This document shows, one piece after another, positions 14,201 through 28,013 of a stretch of 64,000 nt of DNA. The notes below the pieces were generated by a model. It worked only from the letters and a program-made list of their open reading frames with translations, was not told where the DNA came from and did not search any database. Position 1 is the stretch's first letter; each line of letters begins with the position of its first letter. A program made the translations under genes and the position numbers. Source of the DNA: Aphelocoma coerulescens (taxonomy: Eukaryota; Chordata; Aves; Passeriformes; Corvidae); contig NC_091013.1 of assembly GCF_041296385.1 (NCBI RefSeq), positions 35,066,001 to 35,130,000 of the forward strand, given 5' to 3'.

Positions 14201-17200
14201 TTTTCAGAATGGTAGTGTGTCTGCGAAAACTTTGAGCCTGATTTATTAGGTAAATGAAGTTGGATTGATCCTGTTGTGTGTGGATACAGACCTATGTCTC
14301 TTAGTCACCTCTTTTTTCTTCTTAATCCTACTCACCTGATTCAGGTAGAGTTTGACTGAAAGCAAAAGACTGATAAATATTCAGTGTTCACAAACATTAG
14401 AGAAGAAGTCATCAAGGGATAGGGCAGACTCTGTGACAGGCCAATTCATTCAACCTCCATAGCCATGAAAAGATCCCCATAGACAAAGAATGTAGAGTTC
14501 TTTGGTTACGGTGGAGTTCTTTTTTTCTACTTCAGCAGTAAAACACCAAATTCAACTTTGTATAGCCATTTTGGAACAAAAGATCCACATGATAATTTGG
14601 AAAGACATAATTTTTGCTTATGACTGTATCTCATAGATCAAATCAGCTTAGCAGCACATGCTCTGGTTCCGGTGAGGGAGAGACAACACTTGTGACACCA
14701 GGTCAGTCTAAGGCTTCAAGCAGAAAATAAGTTCAAAATTCATCCACTTTTCTGTACTGACATCAGAGTCATAAATGGTTATTTCAAGCACTCAGGAGGA
14801 CACTTTTGGTGATGGTTATAAGTCTCGCAAATGCACAAAAGAATTATAAAAATAACAGAACTTGAAAACTAGGGGGTATATATGGTAAGAAGACAGGTCT
14901 GAAGACAGAGGGCACCTGAGAGCCATTTTCTTATTCATTACTATAATGTTTTCTCCATCTTTGTATCTTCTACATTTTAACTATGTTTTCTATTTGTGCT
15001 GTTTGATATAATAACTAATGTTTTTCCTTTATTTATTTTCAAATAAGTTTATGTACTGAACTAGAGCTCTTGCAGTAAGAGTGGGAGCAAGAGGGAGGTC
15101 TTGCAAATCCAGGGAGAAAAGTAGAAGAAAACAGCCATCCTCATGTGGCATGAATCATCCTTTGGTGGTATCTGTCTTTCTCCATGGGATACGGGGGGTT
15201 CTGGTTTTCTAACAGATGCACCTTACTTAAGCAGAATGAATCTGGGTATAGGTGTTTGCATGTTACTCCCCAGCAGCTGTTATCTTGGTAGAAAGTTGTC
15301 ATACAAATATGTCTAGTTTTCATTGATTTGAGGAGTTATCATGGCCATCATGATGATGTGCAGCTGCAAAAGTACCCTGAAGTAAAGGGAACAAGAAAGT
15401 GATCACAGTAGGACAGGCACATAGATGAGGAACTCATTCATTGCTGTTTCTTTCCATCACCAGGAAAAAAATTACTAAAGCCCTCATGTGAGATGAAACA
15501 AACTAAATAAAATTAAAAAGTCCCAAAGATAGTGATGATCTAGACATCAAAGAGGCTGATTCTCCAGCCCCCTCACCTTCTACAGTGACCTATGCTCAGT
15601 CAGGATGAGTGAAGAGAGGTTTGAAAGGCAACTGCTCTCATGGGGGAGCCCTGCACATGGATGTATTCTCTCACAAAGTACAGAGCACTGAAAAATCCAG
15701 CTCTGTTCTTTTATCCTGAAAGTTGTTACCTGCCTTCTCTAATGACATGTCCTCAGTGGTCCTTCAATCTGTGGACTGACACATGGAGAGAGCTACACTA
15801 ATCCAACCTTTAGTACTCCAGGCAGTCAAAAACATTATAAGCCTAGCAACCTGGGGTATCACAGGTTGGGTAAAAAAAATTGTATATAATGGAGTCAGCA
15901 TTTCATAAAAGACATTTCAGCATCTCACAGCAGAGATGCAGTAATTTTAAATATATGTGTAAGAGAATAAATATCATGATTGCAAAATACATTTCTTCAT
16001 GCACTCTAGACTAAGTTTCCATTCAAGCTACACAGTGCCATTGTCTTAATAGTTCATTATTTGAAATGACACACATATATGGTTCCAGGGAAGAAAGTCT
16101 GGATGTGTTTCAAGAATGAGTAATATATTTTTGGAGGACTATTGAGATTACTGAATCAAATTGTAGCTGACGAGATTAATGAAAAGACCTCAATAACTAC
16201 AAAGCCAAATTGCAGAAACTCTTTAAATGACCAAGAGGATATATGAGCCCTTACATCTAGAGGAGCTGTGAGCATTTGGGAAAGTCCATGATGCAATCTG
16301 AAGGGAAAGCCTTGTGTCCAAGTCACACAGCAGAGATATCCTAGATATCCGTGCTGGGGGCTGAGTGAGGACATACGAGTTTGTGTCCTGAGGCAGTATG
16401 TCTGTAGTCACAGAGCAGTGCTTAAACAAAGAGCTCCTCTTGTATATCAATATTCTATGGAGACAGCTCTCTTATCTGCATCTCTTGAGGTACCAGATCA
16501 CTAAAATCCAGATCCACAAAACTGGAGATCCTCAGTGTGGAGCTGCCTGAGAGGCCTGACCTATTAAGTCCAGTGGCTCTTGCTGCAGCTTGACTCTGTA
16601 AAAATGTACTGTTTGGAGAACTGGCAAAAAGAGCAATACTCAAACTATTGTCAACATAAGCATTTTTCATAAACTGCCTTCGGTTGTCACAACAACTTGG
16701 TTGCAGGCATAAGTTTTTATATGCCAGTGGTGCCCTGTGGGGAGCAATCTCCACAGGTCAGGATGGGTGTCCTTTCTTTTGAAACATAAGTTTTTTAGAA
16801 ATGGTACAGAAGCTGAAGTAGAATGGGTGAAAGAAAGAGGAATTTATCACTCACCTGTATCATTAGACAACAGATTAACAAATATTTTATCATGACACTG
16901 TGAATACTCACCACAGAGTGTACAAGGGTCATTCTGCAAAAGGGTTTTCTTGACATTTCCAGGTTCTGGGATCTATCTGTCTGCTAAACAGACCTATGGA
17001 ATAATTGCTTCATGATTGTAATTATTATTAAATGTGTACATTATTGTACCTCATCTCTTTAAAAGTTTTTGCTGCCAAAGACAAATGTGCTAGTGCTTGA
17101 GATCACACTTTTGAGAGGTGACTGACTGACACCTAGTGTTTAAAATCCAGTCACATTAAAAAGAGAAAAGACAGGTACACAGAAAGCAACCAAAAAGGGT

Positions 17201-19477
17201 TATTTCTAGCGAGAAGAGCTCCCACTTGTTTCAAAGTACCACCTCATCAGCAGTACTCCAAGTCAAGGGCTGAGATGTCCCAGAAAAGCGTCATTTAAAG
17301 AGATCACAGGACATACTGTCTTACTGAGTCAATAATCACCATGGTCTGATAATCATCATGTTTCCACTAACTTAATAATCTGAAGTGTGCTGTCTCTACC
17401 CCAAATCTCCCTGTGCCAGTACATCTAACCCATTGCTCTAGAGCTGGGAGGGAAGCAACCTATCATTCACCATTGGAGTGGCCCTGACAACTCCGTGCTC
17501 CAACAAAGGCCAGCAATGCCCTGCTGTCCACTGTGGGAAAGTGGTTTTGTCAACACTTTCATTACAAGTCCCTGGGATAGAAATAGGGCAGGAGATTAAC
17601 AAGAAAAAATCACCACACAGGTTATCTTGAAGCCTCTTAGCTTCAAATTACGAGCACTAGCCTTCTCACCAAGCACAGCCCTTCCCTGTAACAGACACTA
17701 TCTTCAATCTCAAGGATCCCAAAATATATGCTGCATATGACATACGTATTCTGTTATTTTATTTTTTATTGGTTTTCACAAAGAAATAAATTGAAAGATG
17801 TAAGGATGCCAATAATTTACAGTTTATATAACCCTGAAGACCTCATACTTTCCAGACTCTTCAGTCAAGTAGGGCAGGTTTACAATGAATCAAAGCTGAC
17901 TGTATTAACAATATAATGAATATAAGTTACTGTAAATTCTGCCCAGCCTGCAGAAAGTGGGCACAATTTTGCTTGTGTCCATCTTTTTCTATTGTTGCCA
18001 GATGTTGAAACAGGCCATAATATATACATCACTATTTCTTTTTATTAAATGTTTGAAAGGGATCAGGGATAAAGCTTTCCTGTCCTGTGTGTTTTAAATA
18101 AAACATTTTTTTTCTATAAAAAACACCTTGTAAATCAAGATGCTACTGAAATTATGCAAGTGGAAAAAGACCTTTGCCAGACTACCACTGAAAGTCTGAG
18201 CAAATAAAGCTTGCCTGGAAGATGAAGTTCATCAGTGAAGATGAACTGGGAGATTTTATGAAGCCACAGAGTTCTGCTGGTTTTTGGGTATAGGTGTTAG
18301 CTGAGGAGCCATTTTTGCTATTCTCCTGAAGACAGAGATTGCACACTTGGTTTCAACATTAGGAGTGAGCTCATTAATCCCTCAGTCTGAAACATCCAAT
18401 GCCTCAGGCATCCCTCCAGTTGCACCAAAGATATGTCTGACCTTGACCAGTGGTCCACTTTCTCTCAAGTAGTGCCTGTATCAGGAGCCCAGGGAGAAAG
18501 CAACAAGAGGACAGCAGTATTCTCCCTGTGTCTTGCAATTTTTGAACAAATAACCACATAAGTCAGAAGAGCTGACATTGTATCTAACAAGTCTTTGATA
18601 GGTATTTCTTCATGGTTTTGTCGAGTTTCCTTTTGAGCTCATGTACATTTTCAACATCATGTAGCAAGCAGTTCTGGAGTTTAAAAACTGGAGAAAGATT
18701 TCCCCACATAGTAGCCTTTTGCACAAAATCAAGGATGAAATGAATATCTGTTAGCTATTGTGGTCTAGAATATTTACATAATCACCCTATTTCTCATTTT
18801 TGTCATTGGTTAAAAAACCAAATGACAGCCAGAAGCCAAAACAAGCTTTAAAATGCAATTATTTTTCATCTATATGAATGTGAAGTGACAGCTTGCTGAA
18901 TCCAAACTAATTTTGTGAGTTAATGAAAACATAATAGTGCTGTATAGTCTGGAATACTAATTCTTTTCATTCTTCCCCTCCACTTTTCATCTATTCTTTC
19001 CTTCTTTGTTAATATCTTTCTTTGCCTATCTGTTACACTTTGTGGATTTTAATGCTTGCATGTTTTGATTTCGCTGGAGCTAGATACATATGACTGTGGT
19101 TTCTTTAGAAGCTTTTACAAAATTAGAGAATATTAAGAGGAAAGCTGAGTAAAGCTATGGTAGTTTTGGCTCAAAGATGTCAATTTCTTTGCTGGTTCTC
19201 TGTTGCTCTAAGTGTCTTTCTGAACTAAATACCAAAATCATATTCTCTAACTATTTATCCAAAGGGTAGGGGTTTAATCACCTGCCAGGTTTCAAGAGAA
19301 CCAGAGCATGGTGACAGGCTTTACATGAAATTGGCATTCAAAGCTGTGACCTGGAATTTTTTCTGAGATTACCAAAAATAGGCTGATGTATATATTCTGA
19401 TGAGCTGCAGTAATGTAACTCTAAGCACAACCATGTGCTGCATCAGTCACCAAAGCATTGTTATCTCCCAATGTCAC
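11230..19477. other. No gene recognised
   Basis: AT-rich sequence. The open frames near 12.0-12.7 kb run in several overlapping frames on both strands with no shared family signal, which indicates a GC-richer patch rather than a gene. Confidence 0.6.
13276..13326. repeat. A-rich low-complexity tract
   Basis: AAAAGAAA and AAACAAAAC units in imperfect tandem. A similar AAACAAAAC stretch occurs near 6396-6424 and another near 39906-39938. Confidence 0.7.
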
Positions 19478-19592
19478 CTTTATCTTTAAAGTTACTTTGT
19501 AGGAGCCATCTCGTTCCTTCCAATATAAGTAGACCAGGTTGTAGCAGTCAGCTGGCACTGGCTGATCAAATGCCAGCAGATAACTTGCACAT
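19478..19592 (-). other. Orphan exon-like open frame, family unknown
   Basis: A 115-base segment lies between a good acceptor (ATTTCTCCATTGCAG) and an AAG|GTGACA donor, phase 2 in and phase 0 out. The translation includes D-Q-P-V-P-A-D-C-Y-N-L-V-Y-L-Y-W-K and D-G-S-Y-K-V-T-L-K-I-K, which has the alternating hydrophobic pattern of a beta-sandwich domain. No partner exon was found nearby. It may be one exon of an unrecognised gene, a pseudogene remnant, or chance. Confidence 0.22.
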
Positions 19593-20928
19593 CTGCAATG
19601 GAGAAATACAGGGCAGTATGCTAAGAACTCAATATGCACCATACACTTTGCCCTAAGGAATACTGGGGCCATTTTCCATACAAACAGCATTTCCTTGGCC
19701 ACGCATGTGTATCCATGTGCATTCATCCCCACATTCCTGTGCTCTTCATGTGTTTGATACATTTGTGTTGCATCCTCCAGCTTCTCTACTTGATAGTGAT
19801 AAGAAAAAAATTGTGAACTCAGGCTTCAGCCTAAACACTGTGGCTCAAGTTTCTCTGCCCTTGCTCTTGAACAAGGATGTTTCTGACCAAAACTACTATT
19901 GCTGGCTTAATAATGTTGGTCTGAAACATTATGAGATATGAACTATGACATCTTTAACTGTGTTGGGATGACTCCCAGATGCAAAGGCTGTAACTGCCAA
20001 GCTGTTCTTTGGCCAAAATATCTCCTTTCACCAGGTTAGAGAAAGCCAGAATAACTAGGTCAAGAAAATGTGGGCATCTACTCTGAGTCTTATTATCTAG
20101 TGTTCAATAAGAAAGACATGGTCATCCTGTCTTGGACACCTGTTCTAAACTGAGATTGCTGGAGATCTTCTCTAAATATCCCAGGGCCATTGCCAGCTCT
20201 GTTTCATTAGATACCCAAACTTAAGGAAGCAAAAATTAGAATCTTGTATCTTGTAGTGTATCTTGTGCCTAATAAAGGCCAGGTCTTCAGGTTAGACCAG
20301 GAGGTGGACTTCTTTAATTCTCTCAGTGCACTTAAAGCAACAGACTTGCTCTGAATTAAAGCAGTTTAAAACCTTGAGGAACATTTCTGACTGGAAGAAG
20401 GTTGTTTGTACGGTAGGTGGCAGCGTTGGGCAACCAGACCAGCCTTCATGCTGAGTCCCAAGACTGCAGGCTGCTTTGCTGACTCCCATCACCCTCTTGC
20501 AGTTTTTCTCCTTTAAAATCAAAGAGAAGGGGCTGTTTTTCCTTCAGAAGCTTTAGTAAGGTATGTCTGATATCTATATAGTCACTGATGTAAGGAAGAA
20601 ACACATACACTAAATAATGCTCCTAGCCCTGAGTTCCTGTGTGCTATATGTACTTGACTGAAGTGGGGACTTGGAATTGAAAGCATAAAAGCAGACAACC
20701 ATGACATATCACCGGGTTTTATGACCTCGACAAAGGGATTTTGACTCTGTACGTGCATAAGTGGAGAGGAAGAGCAATCTACGTGCAGTGCACTGCCCAC
20801 TGTCTCATCAGGTCCCACTTCAGTGCCAGAACGTGAAATCTTAGACACAGGAGAGTCATTCACCAGTAAGGTAAAGGCAAGAGCTTCATTGACAGGAGCA
20901 AGCAAGCCAAGCTGAGTAGGATTTTCAG

Positions 20929-21790
20929 AGAATCATAGAATCATTTGGATTGGAAGGGACCTTTAAAGGTCATCTGCTTCCAACCTCCCTGCCATGGATG
21001 AGGACACATTCCACTAGACCAGGTTGCTCAGAGCCTCATCCAACCTGAACACCAATAGGGATGGGGCATCCACAACCTCTCTGGGCAACCTGTTCCACTG
21101 CCCCACACTCACAGTAAAGAATTTCTTCCTAATAGCTAATCTAAATCTACCCCCATTCCCCTTTGTCCTACCATTATATGCTCTTGTAAAAAGTCCCTCC
21201 TCAGCTCTCTGGTCAGCCCCCTTTAGGTATTGGAAGGTGCTATAAGGTCTCCCTGAAACCATGTCTTCTCCAGGCTGAACAACTCAAACTCTCTCAGCCT
21301 GTCTTCTTAGGAGAGGTGCTTCAGCTCCCTGATCATTTTTGTGGCCCTCCTCTGGGCCTGCTCCAACAGGTCCATGTCTTTCCTGTGCTGAGGGCTGCAA
21401 ATGTGAATACAGGAATTCAAGTAGGATCTCACAGGAGTGGAGTAGAGGGGGAAAATCACATCCCTTGCCCTGCTGGCCACGCTGGTTTTGATGCAGCCCA
21501 GGACACATTGGCATTTTGGGCTGCAAGTGCACATTGCTGGGTCATGTCCAGCCTCTCATCCACCAGCACCCTCAAGCCCTTCTGAGCAGGGCTGCTCTCT
21601 GTCTGTTGATTCCCCAGCCTGTGTTGATACAGGGGATGCCCTAATCCAGGTGTAGCTCATTGTAGTTGTCCTTCTTAAGCTTTATGATGTTCCCATGAGC
21701 CAGGTGCTACAGCTTGTCCAATTCCTTCTGGATGACATCCTGTCCCTCAGATATGTCAACCCTACCCCTTCTCTTAATGTCATCAGTCAG
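20929..21790 (-). mobile_element. CR1 LINE, 5'-truncated, reverse orientation
   Basis: The 3' end (AGAATCATAGAATCATTTGG on the plus strand, reverse complement of the CR1 tail) is followed by the conserved GGAAGGGACCT block. Farther on, minus-strand frames match the C-terminus of the CR1 reverse transcriptase (R-F-R-L-A-I-R-K-K-F-F-T and W-N-R-L-P-R-E-V-V-D-A-P-S-L), and near 21.7-21.8 kb the degenerate active-site region (K-L-T-D-D). Frames are broken, so the copy is inactive. It is the longest CR1 here. Confidence 0.92.
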
Positions 21791-24700
21791 CTTGCTGAGT
21801 ATTTTGTATATACTGAGGTGTTTAATGTCACGCTGACGGTATAATTTCGCTCTCGGATCATTACCTTTTTTTATGTATGTACTGCACATTGATCCACTAT
21901 TGGAGGAGAGGTCTTGGATAGGTTTATTTTAAGGAAAAGTTATACCATTTTGTGAATACAGTGGTCAAATAGTTCTTGGAAGGTTCCAGATAATAGATTT
22001 TGTATTATCAAATATGCACTTTAGGATTAATTTTCAATACAACTGATATTATCATAATGTTTCATGTGATGTGTCTCTGGAGGCTGTCATGTTCATGCAG
22101 GCAAGCTCTGTGTATTGAGCAAGGCCTCTTGAAAGAAAAGCAATTTTAATCTGAAAGAATTCTATTTAATTCTTCTATTTTCAGATAAAATAATAAAATT
22201 CCTTTAATCTGTATGTTCTCTGTCTTATTTTAAATCCTGGCACTGCTTTAGGGCTTCAAGCACTTCAAGCCAAAACTATATAAAATATATGTATGAAAAC
22301 ATATATTTTAAGGAGCAATATAATATTCTCTGTGTCCTGATTTCACTCTATGATGTCTGTGTTCCAGATGTTGAGTGGCCAGTGTAGTTCTCCTCTATCC
22401 CTCTTACCTTACTTATATTGTGATTTTTTCATTTTATCCATTCTATATTCTCACCAAGAAAAGAATTTATAAGTTCATGATGCTTTCTAAATGCCTCCTC
22501 CAATGATTTTTATCAGAAAGTGGTAATTCTTTCCCCTCTTCTTGAGAAAACGTGTCTGAACATTGGACAATGGGATAAATTGTAGTCTACCTACAGAGAT
22601 GATGTCTGATCATCCAAAAGAAAAATTATGATGTTGACTGAGGGTTTTCCCCTCAGCACTCAAGACAGAGGAGATACTACAGGAGTTGTCTCACTGAAAC
22701 TTGACTCAGTACCTGAGGTCTGCAATTTACCTTCTGCCTGATGATTTGTGTGGGCATCAGACTGACAGGTATGGAGGGAAGAGCACTGATGTTCAAAGGT
22801 AAGGCCACCCTTACCTTCTGTGAAAAGTACAATGCAAGAGGAAATGTAACATTACCTACTAAAGCTGACTGTTCTTTTGATGTCATTAACCTGACCTTAT
22901 GGCAAAGTAATCCATAGTCCTTTTGTTGCTTGACATTTCTAGCTTGAGCTTTCCATTTGTTGCCAGTCATTCTTAATAATAAAGGAGAAATACTGAAATC
23001 TTCTCCATGATGGACCTTTTACTGAAACAAAAAGCATATTCAGGTGAATCAAGACTCTGCACTGAAGTATATCTGATAAACTTTATTTTTCAAAAGCACA
23101 AACAAAATTTTTATATCGTTATTTCTTCCAATCAGTATTATTCTGACATAGAAAAATATTACCAGCAATGAAATCAAGTTATTTTTAAGTATCTTCCAAA
23201 CCTTCCAGAAAATTATGTCCATCATTTATTTGTAATTCCCACCTACATAAAAGAAATGTCTTCCTTGCAAAATCAATTCCTTCTCTTCTAGTCAAATAAA
23301 CGCTGTCACAACTAAGAGTTAGAATAATCTGCCCTGATTGTGCCCCTGAAAATGGACTAGCATAGCTCATCACCTCATGGAATCAGTAGGAAAGATTCTT
23401 TAAAAGGACAGGGAAAAATAAATAACAAAAATTGGTCAGTTTTGAACTTTAACTGCTCTGAGTTAAACTTATTTAAACAATCACAATACAGCAGAAAACT
23501 TTGTTTTCTTTACCTCATCTAAAGTTTTCTCATTTTGCTTATTCTACCAACTGCAAAGTCCTCAACATTAAAAGATGTTATGTGTTCACACACATCTCTT
23601 CTTTCTGGTTGATATGTGCTTACACAATGCAGTGACTCAGGGATCTTTTTTTGAGTTTTAGAGAACACTTGTGAGATTCTCTTGCTGTTTCCAGAAACGT
23701 TCACTGCTTCCACCATTTCTCATGACCAGTCCAATCAGATGTTGAATAGCTAGTATGAGATTTGTATGAACAGCCAATCTTCAAAAGGTCTTGATCTATC
23801 AGACAGTACTTGGAAGCTTTTGTAGCATTATGAAACGCTAATTTCATTTTAACCGAAGTGGACCTCATATTAGCTCATATTTTCTGAGATGCTGTAATTT
23901 TGGTGGGCTGATGATCAGGTTTTTTGGAGACAAACTGCAAGACACTGCTTTGTGTTTGTGATCCAAAGCTAATTTTAAGAGTTTCATGTTGTCAGAGCAC
24001 AAAATACTTCAAGCTATTGGGCTCAGACAAACTCCCATATCAGCTGTTCTTTGATCTGTTAGAATATTGTCCACCTCATGGACAGGTACACTTGCATGCA
24101 GATAAAAAAGTGGTAACATCTCTGTAGATCTTCTAACACGAATTCCTTCAAACATTTCTGCGGTTGAATGTTCTCATCTGTTCTCTTCTGGTCTTCCCAG
24201 AGTAAACTCTGAGTTCATCTCCATTTGCATTGACATATGTTGCTGTTGGATAAAAATTACATTATGCACAACGTCTGCATTCAGTGATATTAAACATTCT
24301 GTATATTGTTCAAGCATTCTACTTATTTGGCATATATCTGGGATTAGTTCAGGTTACTTACTCTGCTGCAACTGGAATACAAAGATTATATTAATTTCTC
24401 TCTCAATCTATAAGTTGTTCTTAGGCGAATTTGCTTAGTTTTTCTGAGCCTCAATTTTATTGCTTGGCACTCTCCAGGATATGACTCTGTACCTAGGGTT
24501 TATGTCCAAGTCACAGTCTTGCTTTGAGGGGTTATATTTATTTGTTGGATAAAATGGATTATCTCAGCACCATTCTCCACAGTTGTCTTGAATATTTCAG
24601 TGTCCAAAGCCAATGTCTTTGCTACTTCATGTGTCAGCAATATATGAGATACTGATATGTTCCATATGAATTATTTAATTTATCTTTCCTAGAAGTGCCA

Positions 24701-26530
24701 TCAACAGTCACTTGAATCACAAGATCACAGTGTCATCTGAGTCATTTGTTGCTATCATGCAGACAGTAATTACCCAGATTTGCTGAAGTCCTCCTGTCAA
24801 AGGTTTATTAGTGTTTGTGAGAGTTTGGGGACAGAAACCACTTCTTTCTCTGTCAGTAACATTAAATATCATTTTTTGTGGTGATTATTGATTGTAGTGG
24901 GATTTTGTTTCTATATGGAGTACAAAGACCCCTCTAAATAGCAGTTTACCCAGTTCTAATGTGAAGGGAGATGCAGAATATAAACTGGATGGTGACTGTC
25001 TTTATATTCTGCCAGCCCGTATTCATAGCCACAGTGGGTATTATCAGTTCTTTTGCTCACAATTACTGGTAAAAATGGGTGAGAAGGACTTTTGCACAGA
25101 AGAGGTGGTAAATATACTCTTTAACCAGCTGGGATCAGGGTCAATATCGCACCTTTAGCATCAAATTTGGTCAAATTATATTGACCAGAAGTGTCATAGA
25201 ATTTATTCTGAATCTTGGGAATAAGAGACTTGGCTTCAGGCCAGTTCTGGAGCTCTTGAGCTTTTCTGAGAAGATGACTGTAGTGAAGAAGAGGAGCACA
25301 GTCTGCTCTGGGGAGCCAGCCCAAGGCTTGTGGAGTGAACTCCAGGTGCAAGTTCAAAACACTTCAATCTTGTTATTTGTCATTTGATTATATAGAATAT
25401 GCACATCATTTCCCCCATAAATTTGTTTTGAGAAGATAAAATTAAACAAAACAACCCATTCGTCTTGCCTCACAACTCAGATTATGATTCCTGGATTGAG
25501 ATGATCTGTGGTTTCTGTCAGAGTTTGCAATCACATAGATATATTATAAAAAAAAAACCCCAAACCACAATATTGGAAGGCATACATACATCTTTCCCTT
25601 GGGAAAGAAAACAGCATAAGGGAACCCACTGGGAATTGCTAGTTAAATTGCTGAATGTGGTATTAGAAGATATTTTGATATTGCAGTGTAAGTACAATAA
25701 TATGGCAGGATAGAGTAAAATTAACAGAAATCCTGCAGAGGCTCTGAACAAATATTTTGAGCACATAGAGCAGAGAAAATCCTCACTACAATTTTCTATT
25801 TTAATAGTATTTTTCCACCAAAAAAACCACAGTTGGGCACACCTGTGCCTTCTCCTCATATGTTGCAGAACAATTCACTGTGTGGTTTCTCTGGAGTTAC
25901 ACAGATCTAAACTACTGCCTGACTAGCACTTTTTTTCCTTCAACTCACACAATGACAGACTGCAATAAGAAACATTTAATGTGCAAGCCAAGGACCTCCA
26001 TTAACAACAGTCACAAAAATATTGTAAATATTTAGTCTTTTTTTGCCAAATTGACTAAAGACTTGTAATCTGGCATGAGATAAGACAGCATCTGAACTTA
26101 AAGGACATCAGCTCTTCCAAAGTATGCACCTCTGCATATGGCTTTGTCCTGCAGCAGGGACACAGCTGGGTTATATTGCACGTATTGTGGAGCCTCCTCC
26201 TTCTTGCTGGAAGAATGTGCACATTTACTACAGCATATGCAATGACTCGCAGATCTCCACAAAAAATTCCTCTTGATAACTGGCCTACATGCATACATGT
26301 ATAATATCCCATAACTGACTATTCTTCAGGGACTCAGGGTGGTCGCTCCTTAAAATGTTGCCCCACTGAGTGTGGATATGCTGAAACACCTTGAGGCACA
26401 CTAGACATTTTAGTCCCCTGAGGATTTTCTCAATCCTGTCTACTGAGATCATTGTCCTATAACCTCCACAAGTTTTCTGCTCTCTTCTGGCTTCACTACA
26501 AGTGTTGTACATACCTTTTCCTCCTCTTTT

Positions 26531-26554
26531 CCCCCCCTTTTTTTTTTTTTTTTA
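26531..26554. repeat. Polypyrimidine and poly-T tract
   Basis: A run of C followed by about 17 T. No exon was found next to it. Confidence 0.8.
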
Positions 26555-27989
26555 ATTACTTGCTGCTCCAAATGCAATGTTGTACCATTCTGATTGCAAG
26601 TAATACCATGCATGTCAATGTAGTGAGAGAAAAAAGCCACACTACCTCGTGGTGAGTCTCATCTGCTAACCATGTTTTGATATTATCTGAAGGATGTGGA
26701 ACAGGTGTGGTTATAACTTCCAGGCATCTATACCTGCAAGACAGTGATACAGGTACGTGACTATTCTTGTCTGCTGGAACAGATCAGACATTAATGCTTT
26801 GTAATATATATTCCAATTCCAAGACAGGCATCTACTATTTCTAAAGCCATTAAAAAAATTTTTTTTTCACTGTAGATACTTTTCTCAACATTTTCCCTGG
26901 CTCTTCTTCAGCCTGACTGGTTTCTAACCTGCAAGAGTTTTAAAAGGACTGGATGGGTATACGAAAACCTATGATTTCTACACAAACATTTGTTTCCGAG
27001 CAAAGTGAGAACTTGTGGCCTGCTACTGTGTCTATAGCTTAACAAATTAGTCCCATGTGTTCTTTCCATAATTAAAAATTGATAACTTCTTCTATACAAA
27101 TCAGGAGTAATAATTAGTCATTAATTAAAGAATAAGTTTACTTTTAATAGAGGTTTCATTTACATATTGTACCTTCCAAATATAAAGGTATCTTGAGTTA
27201 TCATCCTATCCTGCACAACTTTATTTCTCAGTTCAAGAAAGCCTTTGCTGCCATGCCAATAGGAAAGCTATATAGCCAGGCAGAAAAGTAGTGGCATAGA
27301 GACAGTTGGCAGAATTAACTGTTCGCGGGTGTAGGGCCACTACTATTACTTTGCTCTACTAATAGTATTAATAGCACAGCAAAGGAAATTCCTTCTAACA
27401 GCCTGACTTCCCTTTTTTATTTATTTTTTGTAAACTCTCCAGCTTAGAGTGAAAGACTTTTTTCATAACACCCATGGATTGTGAAATGAAATTGGACAGC
27501 ATGACATGCAGTTCATCTTTGGCCTGATTAATATTGGTGGCCTTTAATGCAGAACCTGTGAAAGCATGGGGTAAAGCCACACTGAGGATAGAGGGGCAGC
27601 TGTCAGACTAAGATTAAAAGATGTCATTTATAGTGGCAGAAAGGCATCTGAGAGGTGAGAGACTGAATCTGCAGGGGACTGTGGTAGGAGCTGTGACAGA
27701 AGAGTTGTAAGTCTCAGTGTCTTACACTAGGTCATAATGCCAATTCGTAAGTAGTTGGAAATGCACAATTAACTGCTTCATGTAAACATAATTTACCTGA
27801 GAAGATCTGTGTTTGACTTTTATCCATTGTATGGTTTACCCTCGTCCTGACCCCTCTTCCACCAGGAATTTATACAACCACCCAGAAATGTACAGTACCT
27901 TCTACATGCATATATCAGCAGGCCTCCAAGAAAAATCAGAGGACAAAACAATGTGAGGCTTAGCAGCAGGATATCTACTGTCTTTTCTT

Positions 27990-28013
27990 AAAAATAAAAA
28001 AAAAAAAAAAAAA
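27990..28013. repeat. A-rich tract
   Basis: Near-pure run of A interrupted by one T. No retrocopied gene was recognised immediately upstream, so it is not clearly a retroposed poly(A) tail. Confidence 0.8.

Noticed and set aside
21014..21889. Minus-strand open frames that look protein-like
   Set aside because: They are pieces of CR1 reverse transcriptase and its shifted frames inside the CR1 copy, not host genes.
25690..25745. Hydrophobic minus-strand stretch as transmembrane exon of the receptor
   Set aside because: It can be entered in phase 1, but there is almost no stalk, no donor in the needed phase and it is 6 kb from exon 8.
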